From assembly GCF_026210795.1 (NCBI RefSeq), contig NC_089435.1, positions 2,356,001 to 2,420,000 on the forward strand: a stretch of 64,000 bases of DNA, given 5' to 3'. Each line of letters begins with the position of its first letter. Position 1 is the stretch's first letter. Positions 12,336 through 22,826 of the stretch are shown here, piece by piece. Under the pieces are notes generated by a model. The model had not been told where the DNA came from and did no database searches. It worked only from the letters and a program-made list of their open reading frames with translations. Position numbers and translations under genes: made by a program. The stretch is from Rhizophagus irregularis. Taxonomy: Eukaryota; Glomeromycota; Glomeromycetes; Glomerales; Glomeraceae.

Positions 12336-14695
12336 ATGACAGAAACAGCTAGAACTGATTTACAAAAGCGCAGTAATGACACTTTATCCGAAACTCCTCT
12401 TTCACGAAAGAAAGCTAATAAAGGAGGCCCAAAATTTGATGAAGTATGGCAATATTTTACTCAAGGAGAAGAATTAAATCCAGGTCATTATAAAGCTACG
12501 TGTTATCATTGCAAAAAGGAGTGGTCAAGGGGAAGGCCAGTAGCTTTAAAAGCTCACTTGGCAAATGAATGTTTGGCATGTCCTGAAGATATTAGCAAAT
12601 ATTGGCGTGATAAACTTGCTGAAAATACGGTGAATTACACCCGAAAGATGCATTTTTCACAAGATCAAACCCAAATTCCAAAGCCTCAGTACAAACAAAC
12701 CAAAATTGTAAACCATTTTAGTTCAGATGAGCCACTTCCTCCTGAAATAAATAACCGTATTGATTGTTCTTTATTAAAGGCATGGGTGATGGCAGGGATT
12801 CCTTTTGAAGTTGTTGAGAATCCCTTTGTTTTGGATTTATTTAAAAATTTAAATCCAGCATATATCCCTCCATCTCGAACTACTTTGTCTGGTAGACTTT
12901 TAAATGAAGAAATTTCGCGTGTTAATAAAAAGGTTACATCTGAATTGGAGATAGCAGATAGTTTAACTTTAAGTAAGAAATTTTAATTTTTAAATTATGT
13001 TAATTATTAATTAGTTATTTTAATTTATTAATTCTCATCATTTATTTTATAATTAGCATTGGATGGTTGGACATCCAAACGAAATGAATCACTTTACAAT
13101 TATGTCATAACAACTTCTGATAGAAAAGAATATTTAGTTGCTTTACGCAATTATTCTATGAAATCACATAGTACAGGAGAATTTCTTGCTTCAGAAATAT
13201 CAGATATTGTAGAGAAAATCGGTTTAGACAAATTTACAGCTGTTGTCACTGACAATGCTTCCAATTCTCAAGTTGCTAGAAGAATAATAGAAGAAAAATA
13301 TGGTCATATTTGGGATATACGATGTGCAGCTCATGCTATTAACTTGATAGCAGCTGATTTAGTAAAACTTAATGATATAAAGGAATTTATCTCAAATTGT
13401 GGGATGATTACAGGGTTTTTTAATAACTCACATCAAGGTTCTGCAATTTTAGCTCAAGGTTTAAAAGATATGAAGATTAATATTGAGAGATTACAAACAT
13501 GGTGTAAGACTAGATGGGGTTCATTGTATATGACAGCAGATTCAATTTTACGTGTGCGTCCTGTTTTTGACTGGGTGAGATAATTTTTTTGATTGTTTAT
13601 TAATATTCTTTATTTTATATAATAATTCTAACAATTAAATACTATAGATTTTATTAGAACATAATGGTATTGTTACAAATTCAAACGTTTATCTCTTGAT
13701 TCAAGATGAAGAATTTTTTACAAATTGTCGTCATATTCGTTCAATTTGGGCTCCCATCAAGGAATGCATTAATATCCTTGAAGCAAAATCAGCTTCTTTA
13801 GCTGATTGTTTCGTGCAAATGATCAAATTAGCAATTGCTATATTTCGTCTCCCTTCATCAAATCCCTTTAAAGCTTCAGCAATTCAGATTTTTAATCGTC
13901 GTTATCTTGAATTTCAGCATCCTGCTTACTTATTATGTTATTTTCTTCACCCTTATTATCGAGGTATTTACTATTTTCCAGTTAATTATTAAAATCATTA
14001 TTGCTAACAATTATTTTGATTTTTTAGGTCTAGGACTTAATGATGAAGGATTTAGAAATGCAGCAATAACTGCCACAACTCTCTGGCAAAATTTAGGATA
14101 TTCTGAACAAGAATGTAGAGAACTTCTTACTCAATTCTGAAAATATGATCAAAAACTTAAACCTTATGATTTATCTTATGATAAAAATATGGATACACCC
14201 GAATTATGGTGGGGTTCTATAAGAAGTAAACCATATTATTTACGAGATTTTGCACTTCGTTTATTTGGTATTGCTGTTTCACAAGCAGGATGTGAACAAA
14301 ATTTTTCTGTACTTAAATGGATTATTGGAGATAGACGCACAAGACTTGATGTTCAAAAGCTTGAAGGTATTTCTAAAATTCGTTCTTATTACTTAGCAAG
14401 CATTAAAAATGAATTATCATATTATGGAAAGCATTTGGATGAAGCAGAATTAAGAGAAGTTGCCAATACCTCTGCAGTTGGTGAAATTATTGCTTTAGAT
14501 GATAATGATAATGATACTAATTATCTGCTATTAGAGGAAGATCAGGAAAGAGAAGGTACACAAGAACGTACTACTTTAATATTGGAGGACATTATTGATC
14601 TTACACAACCAATCTTTGAAAATGCAGAAAATGTGGATAATAATACTAATGAAGAAATCAATATAGATAGAAATATGGATTTTAGTCCTTATTGA
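12336..14695 (+). pseudogene. hAT transposase, four exons, one premature stop
   Basis: Cut-and-paste transposase of the surrounding element. Exons: 12336-12972, 13057-13574, 13648-13963 and 14028-14695; the introns are 84, 73 and 64 bp with GT..AG ends and preserve frame. The N-terminus has a BED-type zinc finger (C-Y-H-C ... H-L-A-N-E-C, residues ~56-80). Exon 2 opens with the L-D-G-W-T-S block that carries the first catalytic Asp, followed by V-T-D-N-A-S-N. Exon 4 holds the dimerisation region (Q-A-G-C-E-Q-N-F-S, then R-R-T-R-L). An in-frame TGA at 14138-14140 separates T-Q-F from K-Y-D. Everything after it stays in frame and well preserved, so the stop is recent or read through. If it terminates, the product lacks the dimerisation domain. 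Confidence 0.88.
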
Positions 14696-14807
14696 TTTAG
14701 TTAACCAAATTTTAGAAAACTAATTTGTTAGTTATTAATTTGTTGTATTAAATTCAAATTTATTGAATAAACTCATAAATCATATGTCAAATTTGGCAAT
14801 TTATTAT

Positions 14808-14933
14808 ATTTTAAGTTACGGCAATATGGTATGCGTCTTAAGTTATGGCATACGTCATTACGTCAAATTTACTCTTGAGTTACATGCATTATACGTCTAT
14901 GACGTGACTTAACTTAAGGTTACGTCACGTCAT
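14808..14933. repeat. Right subterminal motif cluster of the hAT element
   Basis: Repeated TATGCGTC, ATACGTCATTACGTCA, TACGTCTATGACGTGAC and TTACGTCACGTCA motifs directly precede the right inverted repeat. They mirror the cluster at 12042-12185. Their role as transposase-binding sites is inferred. Confidence 0.65.
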
Positions 14934-15196
14934 TAAGGCTGCACCTCTAGGAAAGAAAAAACTTAACTTGTTCCTTAATTTTATTTACGAAAAATAAATG
15001 TATTTATATCACGTTTCCGAATGTAAGTTCATGCTTAAAAGCTAAAAAAAGATAAAAGACATTAAGTTTATAATGTAATTTGGAAGAGTGGTTTCGAACT
15101 CTTCATACAATGAGTTAAAGTTTTTGATACAAAAAAAAATAAGGATTTATATACAAAAAAACTAAATGACCTGATTAAGAAATAAATTATTCAGGT

Positions 15197-15297
15197 TATA
15201 ATGGTGTAGTTAGCCGAAAAACGGAGCCGAATTCCTGATTACCGATCATCCGGACCCGGTTTAATCGCAGAGAATCCCCTGGAATTCCACGACGTGT
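15197..15297 (+). repeat. Solo copy of an element end shared with 27821-27905
   Basis: This block (ATAATGGTGTAGTTAGCC, then CCGATCATCCGGACCCGG and TTTAATCGCAGA) is nearly identical to the left end of the element at 27820-28520, with a ~15-bp insertion after GCCGAA. I see no matching right end nearby, so it is a fragment or a single-ended copy. Confidence 0.7.
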
Positions 15298-15344
15298 GTC
15301 ATATGACTAATTATTTAAAAATTTAATCATATCCCACATATTAA

Positions 15345-16939
15345 TCCCTATAAGAAATATGTATACGGAAAGGATACGTTTTGTATACATTTTATGTACG
15401 TTTCTATAGTTTCCGTATACAAATTCCGTATATTTGATAAGCAATTCATTTTTGAACATTTTTTAAAAAAACTAATGTATACGGAAAAAATTAATCATAC
15501 GGAATGTATACGGAATTTTTAAACTTAATATTTTTAGAAAATAATTTTACAAAAATCTCGTATCATAACACGAGATCACGTGATTGTTTATTGTTTTGTT
15601 ATGATACGTTTTTTGTTTTTTATATAAACCTTTACTTTGATGAGTTTGATCTTCCGATCTTCCTTTCTGTCTTTCCCTTCCTTCTCTTTTCTCTTGTCTT
15701 ATTTTTGTTATTTTTTCTAAATTTTTCTTCTTTTTTCGTCACCCCCCTTTTAAAAAAAATTTTTTTTTTCGTACCTCACTTTAAAAATTTTTTTTTTCAT
15801 CACTCTCCTTTAAAAAAAAATTTTTTTTTCGTCACTCCCTTAAAAAAAAAATTTTTTTTGATTTTATTCTTTTATTCCCACTATTCCCACTTTTCTTTTT
15901 TTTAAAAAAAATTTTCTTCTTTCTATTTCTATTTCCTCTTTATAAAAAATTTTTTATTTTTCTAACTTTGACGTCCTCCCTTTAAAAAAAAAATTTTTTT
16001 TAACTTTCCTAACTTCGTTACCCTCTTTTTAAAAAAATATTTTTTTTTGATTTATTCTTTATTCCCCTTTCTTTTTTATTTATATATATCCCTTTTTTTA
16101 TTTCATAGGTCAGCAGATTTTTTTTTGTGAGAAGATTCAGTTTCTTTTTTCTTTTTTGTAGATCAGTTTGGGAGTCCTTTCCTTTTTGTAGGATTGTTTA
16201 GGATTTTTTTCTTTTTTTAGGTCAGTTCAAATTTTCTTTTTTTTTTTTTTTGTAAGTTGGGTTCAGATTCTTTTCTCTTTGTAGGTTGTTTCAGTTTTGT
16301 TGCTTCAGAGTCTTCTTTTTTTGTAGGTCAGTTTTGGATTTATTTTGTTGTTTTGGTTTATTTTTCATCAGATGCTTCATAATTCTTTTCATTTATATAG
16401 GTCAGACATTCTGGAGTTCTCTTTCTTTTTTTGTAGGAATGCTGACCTTTGGTGACTTGGATGATTGCAGATACTATATGAAGGGGGTTTTTGTTTCCAA
16501 TTAAGTTAGACGTTCTTATGTTTCTTTTTTTTGTTTTTTTTAGGTTGTTTGACTCCAAATGAACCTGAACTTATAGGTAATTTTGGTTGCAATAGGTGGT
16601 TTTAATAAGGAGGGAATTTTCATAATGTATTTGTATTTTGTTTATTTTTTATTTTTTATTTAATTTAATAAAGTAAAATTAGATTTATATAAATATATTA
16701 TAGTAAACTGTAATACAAATAGTAAATTCAGTGACCAAATCGTATAAATTTCGTGATAAAATCAGTGATAAAATCATGTAAATTCCATATGAATTCTGTG
16801 CAAATTCCGTATCCAAACCATGTTTTTAGTGATACGGAATTGTGCATTTTTCCGTATCCTATTATGATACGTTATTTCTAAGGAAAAAAAAATCGTATAA
16901 AAACTTTATAAAAAACGTATCCCGATTTTTTTATAGGGA
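15345..16939. mobile_element. Pyrimidine-rich element with TCCCTATAA ends (putative)
   Basis: TCCCTATAAGAAAT at 15345 is mirrored by the complement of TCCCTATAAAAAAAT ending at 16939. Both ends carry GATACG and GTATACGG/CCGTATCC motifs pointing inward (15362-15520 and 16797-16925). No target duplication is clear. The middle is extreme low complexity: CTTTAAAAAAAATTTTTTTT units with CGTCAC spacers (15735-16060), then degenerate TTTTTGTAGGTCAGTTT units about 50 bp apart (16100-16560). No frame inside looks like a protein. Confidence 0.45.
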
Positions 16940-17506
16940 ATCCGTCCCGAAACTGCACTTTTAGTAAACACGATGGCAATGGATTTATTTTTATTTTTTA
17001 AAAAATATAAATTCGCGAATTCATTCTCGTGTGTAAAATTTAGTTTGGGTAATTATTGATCAATAGTAATATTTTAAAAATATTTATTCTGGAATAATAA
17101 TAATATTTAGTTAATATTTACTAATAAGAAAAAAAAATAAAAAGAAAATGATGAAATAATAAAGAATAATTCAATAATATTAGTTTTATTTATCCAATTT
17201 CATTTTATTCTTTTTTTTTCGAACTCTATGACAAATGTTACATTTAATTTTATACAAATAGATTATTATATTTATAGCAACTAATACAGTATAATCTTTT
17301 CTTTTACTAAATATATGAGAAGCAAGGGTAGGGGAAGGGGAAGGGGAAGGGGAAGGGAACTATTTAAAAATTTACAGATAAAAAAACTATTCACATAATT
17401 TCGATTTTTTACAAGAAAAAAAAAATAATTTGAAACAAATTAAAATTCTGAAAGGTAATTAATTAGTAGATAGATAAATTTTATATATAAATCTATTTTA
17501 AAAACT
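16940..17506. other. Intergenic, downstream of the repeat precursor gene
   Basis: AT-rich with no gene. Its one feature is the G-tract run at 17326-17357. The minus-strand 3' end of the precursor gene lies at 17507. Confidence 0.5.
17326..17357 (+). repeat. Six-tract (GGGGAA) run, G-quadruplex-capable
   Basis: Six consecutive tracts of three or four G, separated by TA or AA, in an otherwise AT-rich region. The spacing satisfies the usual G-quadruplex rule. It lies about 150 bp past the stop codon of the minus-strand gene at 17507. Confidence 0.75.
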
Positions 17507-18793
17507 TTAATAAGAAGATTTCTTGTCATCTTTTTTGTTTTTCTTGTAGTAATCATCTTTTTTGTGGTAATCGTCTTTGTGATCATCTTTCTCGTAGTAG
17601 TACTCATTTTTGTAATCATCATCCTTGTAATAATCGTCATTGTAGGTATCATCTGGTGAAGCTAAGGCATTACGTCTGTAGTATTTCTTGTCCTTATCTT
17701 CGTAGTCATCTTTCTTGTGGTAATCGTCTTTGTGATCATCTTTCTCATAGTAGTACTCATTCTTGTGGTCATCTTCCTTATAATAATCGTCATTGTATGT
17801 ATCATCTGGTGAAGCTAAGGCATCACGTCTGTAGTATTTCTTGTCCTTATCTTCGTAGTCATCTTTCTTGTGGTAATCGTCTTTGTGGTCATCTTTCTCG
17901 TAGTAGTACTCATTCTTGTAGTCATCTTCCTTGTAATAATCGTCATTGTATGTATCATCTGGTGAAGCTAAGGCATCACGTCTGTAGTATTTCTTGTCCT
18001 TATCTTCGTAGTCATCTTTCTTGTGGTAATCGTCTTTGTGATCATCTTTCTCGTAGTAGTACTCATTCTTGTAGTCATCTTCCTTGTAATAATCGTCATT
18101 GTATGTATCATCTAATGAAGCTAAGGCATCACGTCTGTAGTATTTCTTGTCCTTATCTTCGTAGTCATCTTTCTTGTGGTAATCGTCTTTGTGATCATCT
18201 TTCTCGTAGTAGTACTCATTCTTGTAGTCATCTTCCTTATAGTAATCGTCATTGTATGTATCATCTGGTGAAGCTAAGGCATCACGTCTGTAGTATTTCT
18301 TGTCCTTATCTTCGTAGTCATCTTTCTTGTGGTAATCGTCTTTGTGGTCATCTTTCTCGTAGTAGTACTCATTCTTGTAGTCATCTTCCTTGTAATAATC
18401 GTCATTATGTGTATCACCTGGTGAAGCTAAGGCATTACGTCTGTAATACTTCTTGTCCTTGTCTTTGTGATCATCTTTCTTGTAGTAGTCGTCTTTATCA
18501 TTTTTGTAGGAATGTTCTTTTTTCCCTTTTTTATAATCGTAGTAGTAGTAATAATAATCATCTTTGTCTTCCTTCTTCTTATCATCATAATAATATGAAG
18601 AAGGTGACTCGTCACGTTTATCATTCAATTCAATCCCGGTATTAGGAGTAGGAGCAGCAGTAACTACATATATATAAAATGAATTAGAAAAAAACATTTT
18701 ACTTTGTATTCTTTACAGTCAAGTTTTATACTCACCTTCATTAAGGGTTGAAACTCCCAAAATTGCCAAACAAATAGCTATTGTTAACTTCAT
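17507..18793 (-). CDS. Secreted repeat precursor with dibasic (Kex2-type) sites
   Basis: Two exons, 18793-18736 and 18663-17507, joined across a 72-bp GTGAG..TAG intron, encode 404 residues. The first 19-20 residues (M-K-L-T-I-A-I-C-L-A-I-L-G-V-S) form a clear signal peptide. A Lys-Arg site (N-D-K-R-D-E) follows near residue 35. The body holds six units of exactly 51 residues (153 bp), each opening R-R-(D/N)-A-L-A-S-P and continuing with Asp/Tyr/Lys/His-rich sequence to K-K-Y-Y. Repeated units bounded by dibasic sites after a signal peptide are the hallmark of fungal Kex2-processed repeat proteins, which release several copies of a small peptide. By analogy it passes through the Golgi and is secreted. 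Repeats are almost identical at DNA level. A TATATAA box lies about 100 bp upstream of the ATG. The peptide's role is unknown; a wall or adhesion protein is the alternative. Confidence 0.85.
17657..18440 (-). repeat. Six 153-bp coding tandem repeats
   Basis: The landmark GTGAAGCTAAGGCAT (or AATGAAGC..) recurs at 153-bp steps from about 17655 to 18420. The length is a multiple of three, so the reading frame is kept. One unit has Leu for Pro in A-L-A-S-P, and the outermost units have Asn for Asp in front of A-L-A-S. A 329-codon antisense frame across the array is a by-product of this periodicity. Confidence 0.92.
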
Positions 18794-18890
18794 AATTGAA
18801 TTTTAGACTTTTATTTTTATTTTTGATTTCGAACTTTTTAATTTATTTCAGATCGAACTGGAGAGTTTTTGAAGGGAGAAGAGTGAGGGT

Positions 18891-18897
18891 TTATATA
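18891..18897 (-). promoter_or_regulatory. TATA box of the repeat precursor gene
   Basis: TATATAA on the minus strand, 98-104 bp upstream of the ATG at 18793, in an otherwise unstructured 5' region. The position is plausible for a fungal core promoter. Confidence 0.45.
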
Positions 18898-18904
18898 GTT
18901 TTTG

Positions 18905-20864
18905 GAATTCGAAATTTTCTATTTATAGTTTACATTATTTTGACTTACCCAAGTTCCCTTGAATAGAAATTTTCATTGTTATCATCAATGATGCTAAATT
19001 TTAATTAAATAATCTCTTCTCAATCTATTCTTTCAATTGTTACCTTCGTCCGGCTATTCTTCTCATTCTCAATTCATTCTTTTGAAAATTGTCATTATGA
19101 GAATCAGAATTTCCTTTTAAAAAGGAAATTCATACTGGGTAATAATCCTTTAATAGGTTAAATAATTTCTCTACAATACGTAAGCCACCAACAAGTTTTA
19201 TTAGGGCTTGCATAATAAGTAGTTCCGTCCAATTAACTTACATTATTTAAATTTGAATATTCATTCTAATGCAGATCATTCTGGGTCAGTAGTATCAATT
19301 GTAAAACAAGGTTTTCAAAGAACTCGAGGCGAAATGAAAAATTTTATTTGTATTACATTGTCATCATAATATACATGTACGTTTATTATATTTTTTTTAT
19401 ATAAAGAAATGGTAATACCATAAACGTAATATTTTTTTGAATTAACTTTCATAGTCGTACTCGGTATGGCTCATATTAAAGAAGAAAAAATGATAGTCAT
19501 GCAGTTGTGCATAATATGAAAACTTTAAAGCCTTAGCCGTTTTCAAAAATGATTGATCTCTCTGTTGATCATGAAACACAAAATTTCTAAGCCACGCCGA
19601 TCACAACTTTTTTTTACATAAAAAACTTTTTTTTTTGTAAACACCCTTTAAACATTGTATACTATAAACTCGAAGTTCTTTTAGTAGAAATTTTCTATTT
19701 GCTGCTTGACCTTTATATCACACTTTGGATCATACTTTAGATCACAGAACGAACACGCTTAGATTACACTTTCATAGAATAGTGCTAGAATGACATCGTG
19801 GGTATTAATAAAATATATTTTTTAACTTGTTGCGAGACAACGGAATAAAAATATTGTTAACATAATACATAAAATATATGAAATTAATATTATATGAAAA
19901 TTTCCCTAACTAATGATCAAAATTTTTGTATATATATATACATTATTTTTTTTTTTAATTTTATAGACGAGAAGTATAGATAGCGTTTTCGGTAGGCGGT
20001 AGTTTTGTAAGTTTCAGTATGAGTTTTTTATTTACTTGTTATTTTATAATATTTTGTAATTTTTTTTTTTTACAGGAAAAATTTTCTAATTAACTAACTC
20101 ATTTTTTAAAACGCTATACTGTATATAATTGTTTTTTGACCGTTATTTGAAATTTTGACGAAGAATCTGGCGTGAAAACAAGGCATTATATTATTTTGTA
20201 AGTTGAAATAGTGTTGAAATTTATAATTAGAAATTTAGCATCTTCAAAAAGTTATTTAATTTTATAATAGATTTCTTTTGTTTATTTTTTTTTTTAATTT
20301 TAAACATAATCAATTTTTATTTAATTATTTCATTTATTTAATGACTTTGAATATTTAAACAAATAAATTCAATAATTAATGATTAATACAATAAAATTTA
20401 ACCCTTTATTGGCTTCTGATAATATATCTATGTTCAAATTTTTTTATGAAAAAACAAGAACGCGACTCGTTAAATTTATATGATTAGTGATTTTATGTGT
20501 CCCGTTACGATCAAAATAAAAATCTTAATATGAAAATGCAGTGAAGGCCACGTACTTTTTTTTTTTGCCCGAATTAATTAAAAACATTAAATTTGTGTAT
20601 GCAAAGGGGTTAAAGAGTACGATTATATTTTGACAGTTTCAATGAATGATCTAATTTAATATGGAAGGGATCGTAAAAAATCTTCCGATTTAAGTAATTT
20701 AAAAATTCTAACTCGATACGAAACTCAAGAAAAGAGAAACGAACTTTTTTTTAAAAAAATCCAATAAAATAATATAAACCAATGCAAGTTTGATTAATAT
20801 TAAATTTTTGTTACAATTTATTGTCACCACTTCAACAAATCCTCTAAGCTTCTTTAAAAAGGCA
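18905..20864. other. AT-rich intergenic stretch, nothing recognised
   Basis: No frame with protein-like composition, no paired repeat ends and no RNA gene seen. There are numerous T-runs. Confidence 0.5.
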
Positions 20865-21065
20865 CTAATTTCTACTAACAACTTTTTGTTGCCTTCCATT
20901 ATTAGTTGACCGGGTCTTAACCTTCTGTCTATTATATTTATATTGTCCAAATAGCTTCTTATCCTGATCATCCTTCATTCCAGACGCTTCCTTTCTTGGA
21001 GTCTTTCTTACGATCTTCGATGTCCGACTAACATCGAAAATCTTTTTCGGGATTCGGGTGTAATC
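20865..21065 (-). CDS. Possible C-terminal exon, basic low-complexity protein
   Basis: A 66-codon frame open from a candidate acceptor (TTTTTATAAG before 21065) to TAG at 20865-20867. It reads D-Y-T-R-I-P-K-K-I-F-D-V-S-R and continues rich in Lys, Arg, Gln and Asn. Its base composition is less AT-rich than the surroundings, which is why I list it. No upstream exon could be joined with confidence and no family is recognised. It may instead be a decayed coding fragment. Confidence 0.3.
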   Translation of the reverse strand, partial: DYTRIPKKIFDVSRTSKIVRKTPRKEASGMKDDQDKKLFGQYKYNRQKVKTRSTNNGRQQKVVSRN

Positions 21066-22114
21066 CTTATAAAAACATTGTACATAGTAATATTATCTCG
21101 ATTCATCACATTTTCATAACTTTTTATAACGTGATTAAAAGAATGTGCTACTTCCAAATTACTATTACAGCTTTAATTCATGAATTTCTTTTTATTATTT
21201 TATTTTTAAAATAAATACAGAATCTGGGATTACAAGCAACCGCAAGTAAGCTGTAATTTTACAAAAAAGAAAAACAAGACTAAACTGTGCACATGCGAGT
21301 TCATCCAATCCCCTAGGCACTGGAAAGGAACCGCCCTGCCTATTATTCTACGGAATCCTAGGCATAGTCAGATTAAAAGGTAATAAACGGACCAGAAGAA
21401 AAAGAAAAATTAAAAGATGTAATATAAAATACTAAGTTAAAATATACAGATAAGAAAGAAAAATAATCTATAAACTGCGAATGTAAATTTTCAAACGACC
21501 GTCTATCCTGGCAGTCGTGAATAAAACCACTCCATCCACCCGCGTGAAGATAGTTCGAAGTTATGAGTATGATCCATCCTGGAGTTAAAGGACCATTTGT
21601 GTTGCGAGTGTGGTAATAATGTTGTAGTCGTAAACGGTCATCGAAATGATTCAGATTTCAGATGGTCGTACTTTCTTTTAGTCACACGAGATAAAGTCAC
21701 GTAATGATTTGATGAAGTTATGTGTGCGCGAGGATGCGAACGAGCTAAGTGTTTGTTAAGGCGACGTCTGTGAGCGCGATGAAGGTGCTTCTTTTTCTTG
21801 TCGAGGCCAAGGGATTTTCCCAAAGTGGTTATTGAAGTCGTAACCAAATGGCTTTGTAAAAAAAAGTTTGAAATTGAAGCATAAAGCTGATAATTAAATG
21901 TTTGGTTTTAGAAAAATTTCGAACATAAGAATGGACGAGGTCGGTGAGGTTTTGAGGAACCAGAGTATGTATAATCAGGTACGCTGGATTGTTTGATCAG
22001 TAATATTCGAGAAAAAATGATTAGCATCGAATTCACGTGACAAACGTGAATTATCGATGTAAGAATTATTAAGTTCTTTTATTTTTTCCAATAAATTGTA
22101 TTTTGTGATGTCGT
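21066..22114. other. GC-richer block, possibly introns and exons of an unresolved minus-strand gene
   Basis: The composition from about 21240 to 21880 is clearly less AT-rich than the window average. It contains a 69-codon minus-strand frame (21638-21847) rich in His, Arg and Lys. I could not build a consistent gene model through it. It may be the debris of one gene together with 20865-21065 and 22115-22395. Confidence 0.35.
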
Positions 22115-22395
22115 TCAATTTCGGCAATGACGAAGGACAAAACCCGAGATGAGAATTTGTATCATTGATTCATTGACGGTCTTGCATATAGGACATTTGA
22201 TAGGAAGTTGAGAAGAATCGTACAGCGATGGATAATGTGCAGCGAGCACCTCGCCACATGGTAAAATGTGGTTTAAGAAGGCCATCTTATTAGATTTGTC
22301 CGAGCTACATATATCGTCAGTTCGTTGTATGTCATCCAATCTTGCGTCAAAGGCCAGTTGATAATGGTCAAGGGATGATCCTGCTGGAATATTTG
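22115..22395 (-). CDS. Possible terminal exon with a CPIC zinc-binding-like motif
   Basis: The frame is open from a candidate acceptor (CCTATAG before 22395) to TGA at 22115, giving about 93 codons. The sequence is protein-like: L-N-H-I-L-P-C-G-E-V-L-A-A, then S-L-Y-D-S-S-Q-L-P-I-K-C-P-I-C-K. The L-P-C-G and C-P-I-C-K spacing recalls the second half of a RING-type zinc finger, with Glu where the finger usually has His. The expected first Cys pair would be in an upstream exon I cannot place. There is no plausible ATG before residue ~37. It may be an exon or a pseudogene fragment. Confidence 0.3.
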
Positions 22396-22826
22396 CTATA
22401 GGGAGGAATTATTATTATATGAATCTAGTGTTTTAGCATCCGCGATGATATTGGCGAATTTTCTGATGTGTTATTTTCTTTACTTATTTTTATATCATAT
22501 TAGTAAGATTAATTATGTAATACTGAATTATAAAATGATAAATTTTCAATATTATCAATCTCTTTTTTTTATCGTGATATCATCCGATTTGGATCGCCAT
22601 CTAAGATAGGACGAGATGAATTATTAGATAGAAATGCAGTAGCCGTATTTTCTTATCGTTAACGATCATGATGTTTCGTTCGTAAATATTTGTTATCATT
22701 TGATATAATGCCCCAAATGAATAAATTTAGAAATTTATATAATTTATAGAGAGAAACATAAAATATATTTATTCAATTTATTATTAATTTTCTTATAATT
22801 ACAAACTTATCATTATAATATTAAAA
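22396..22826. other. AT-rich spacer behind the ion-transport gene
   Basis: No gene or paired repeats seen. This is the 3' side of the minus-strand gene ending at 22827. Confidence 0.5.

Larger units (their letters stand above)
11709..14949 (+). mobile_element. hAT-family DNA transposon with intact ends and target duplication
   Basis: Perfect 16-bp terminal inverted repeats: TAGAGGTGCAGCCTTA at 11709-11724 and its exact complement at 14934-14949. A perfect 8-bp target duplication GGAAAGAA flanks it (11701-11708 and 14950-14957). Both subterminal zones are dense in TGACGT/ACGTCA motifs (12042-12180 and 14808-14935), the usual arrangement of transposase binding sites in hAT elements. It carries one transposase gene in four exons with a single in-frame stop, and a nested MITE at 11745-12033. 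Identical ends and target duplication imply a fairly recent insertion. Confidence 0.93.

Noticed and set aside
17656-18645. 329-codon plus-strand frame with repeated Cys/His/Ser blocks
   Set aside because: It is antisense to the six in-frame 153-bp repeats of the precursor gene and stays open only because the repeat length is a multiple of three. The sense strand has the signal peptide, intron and start.
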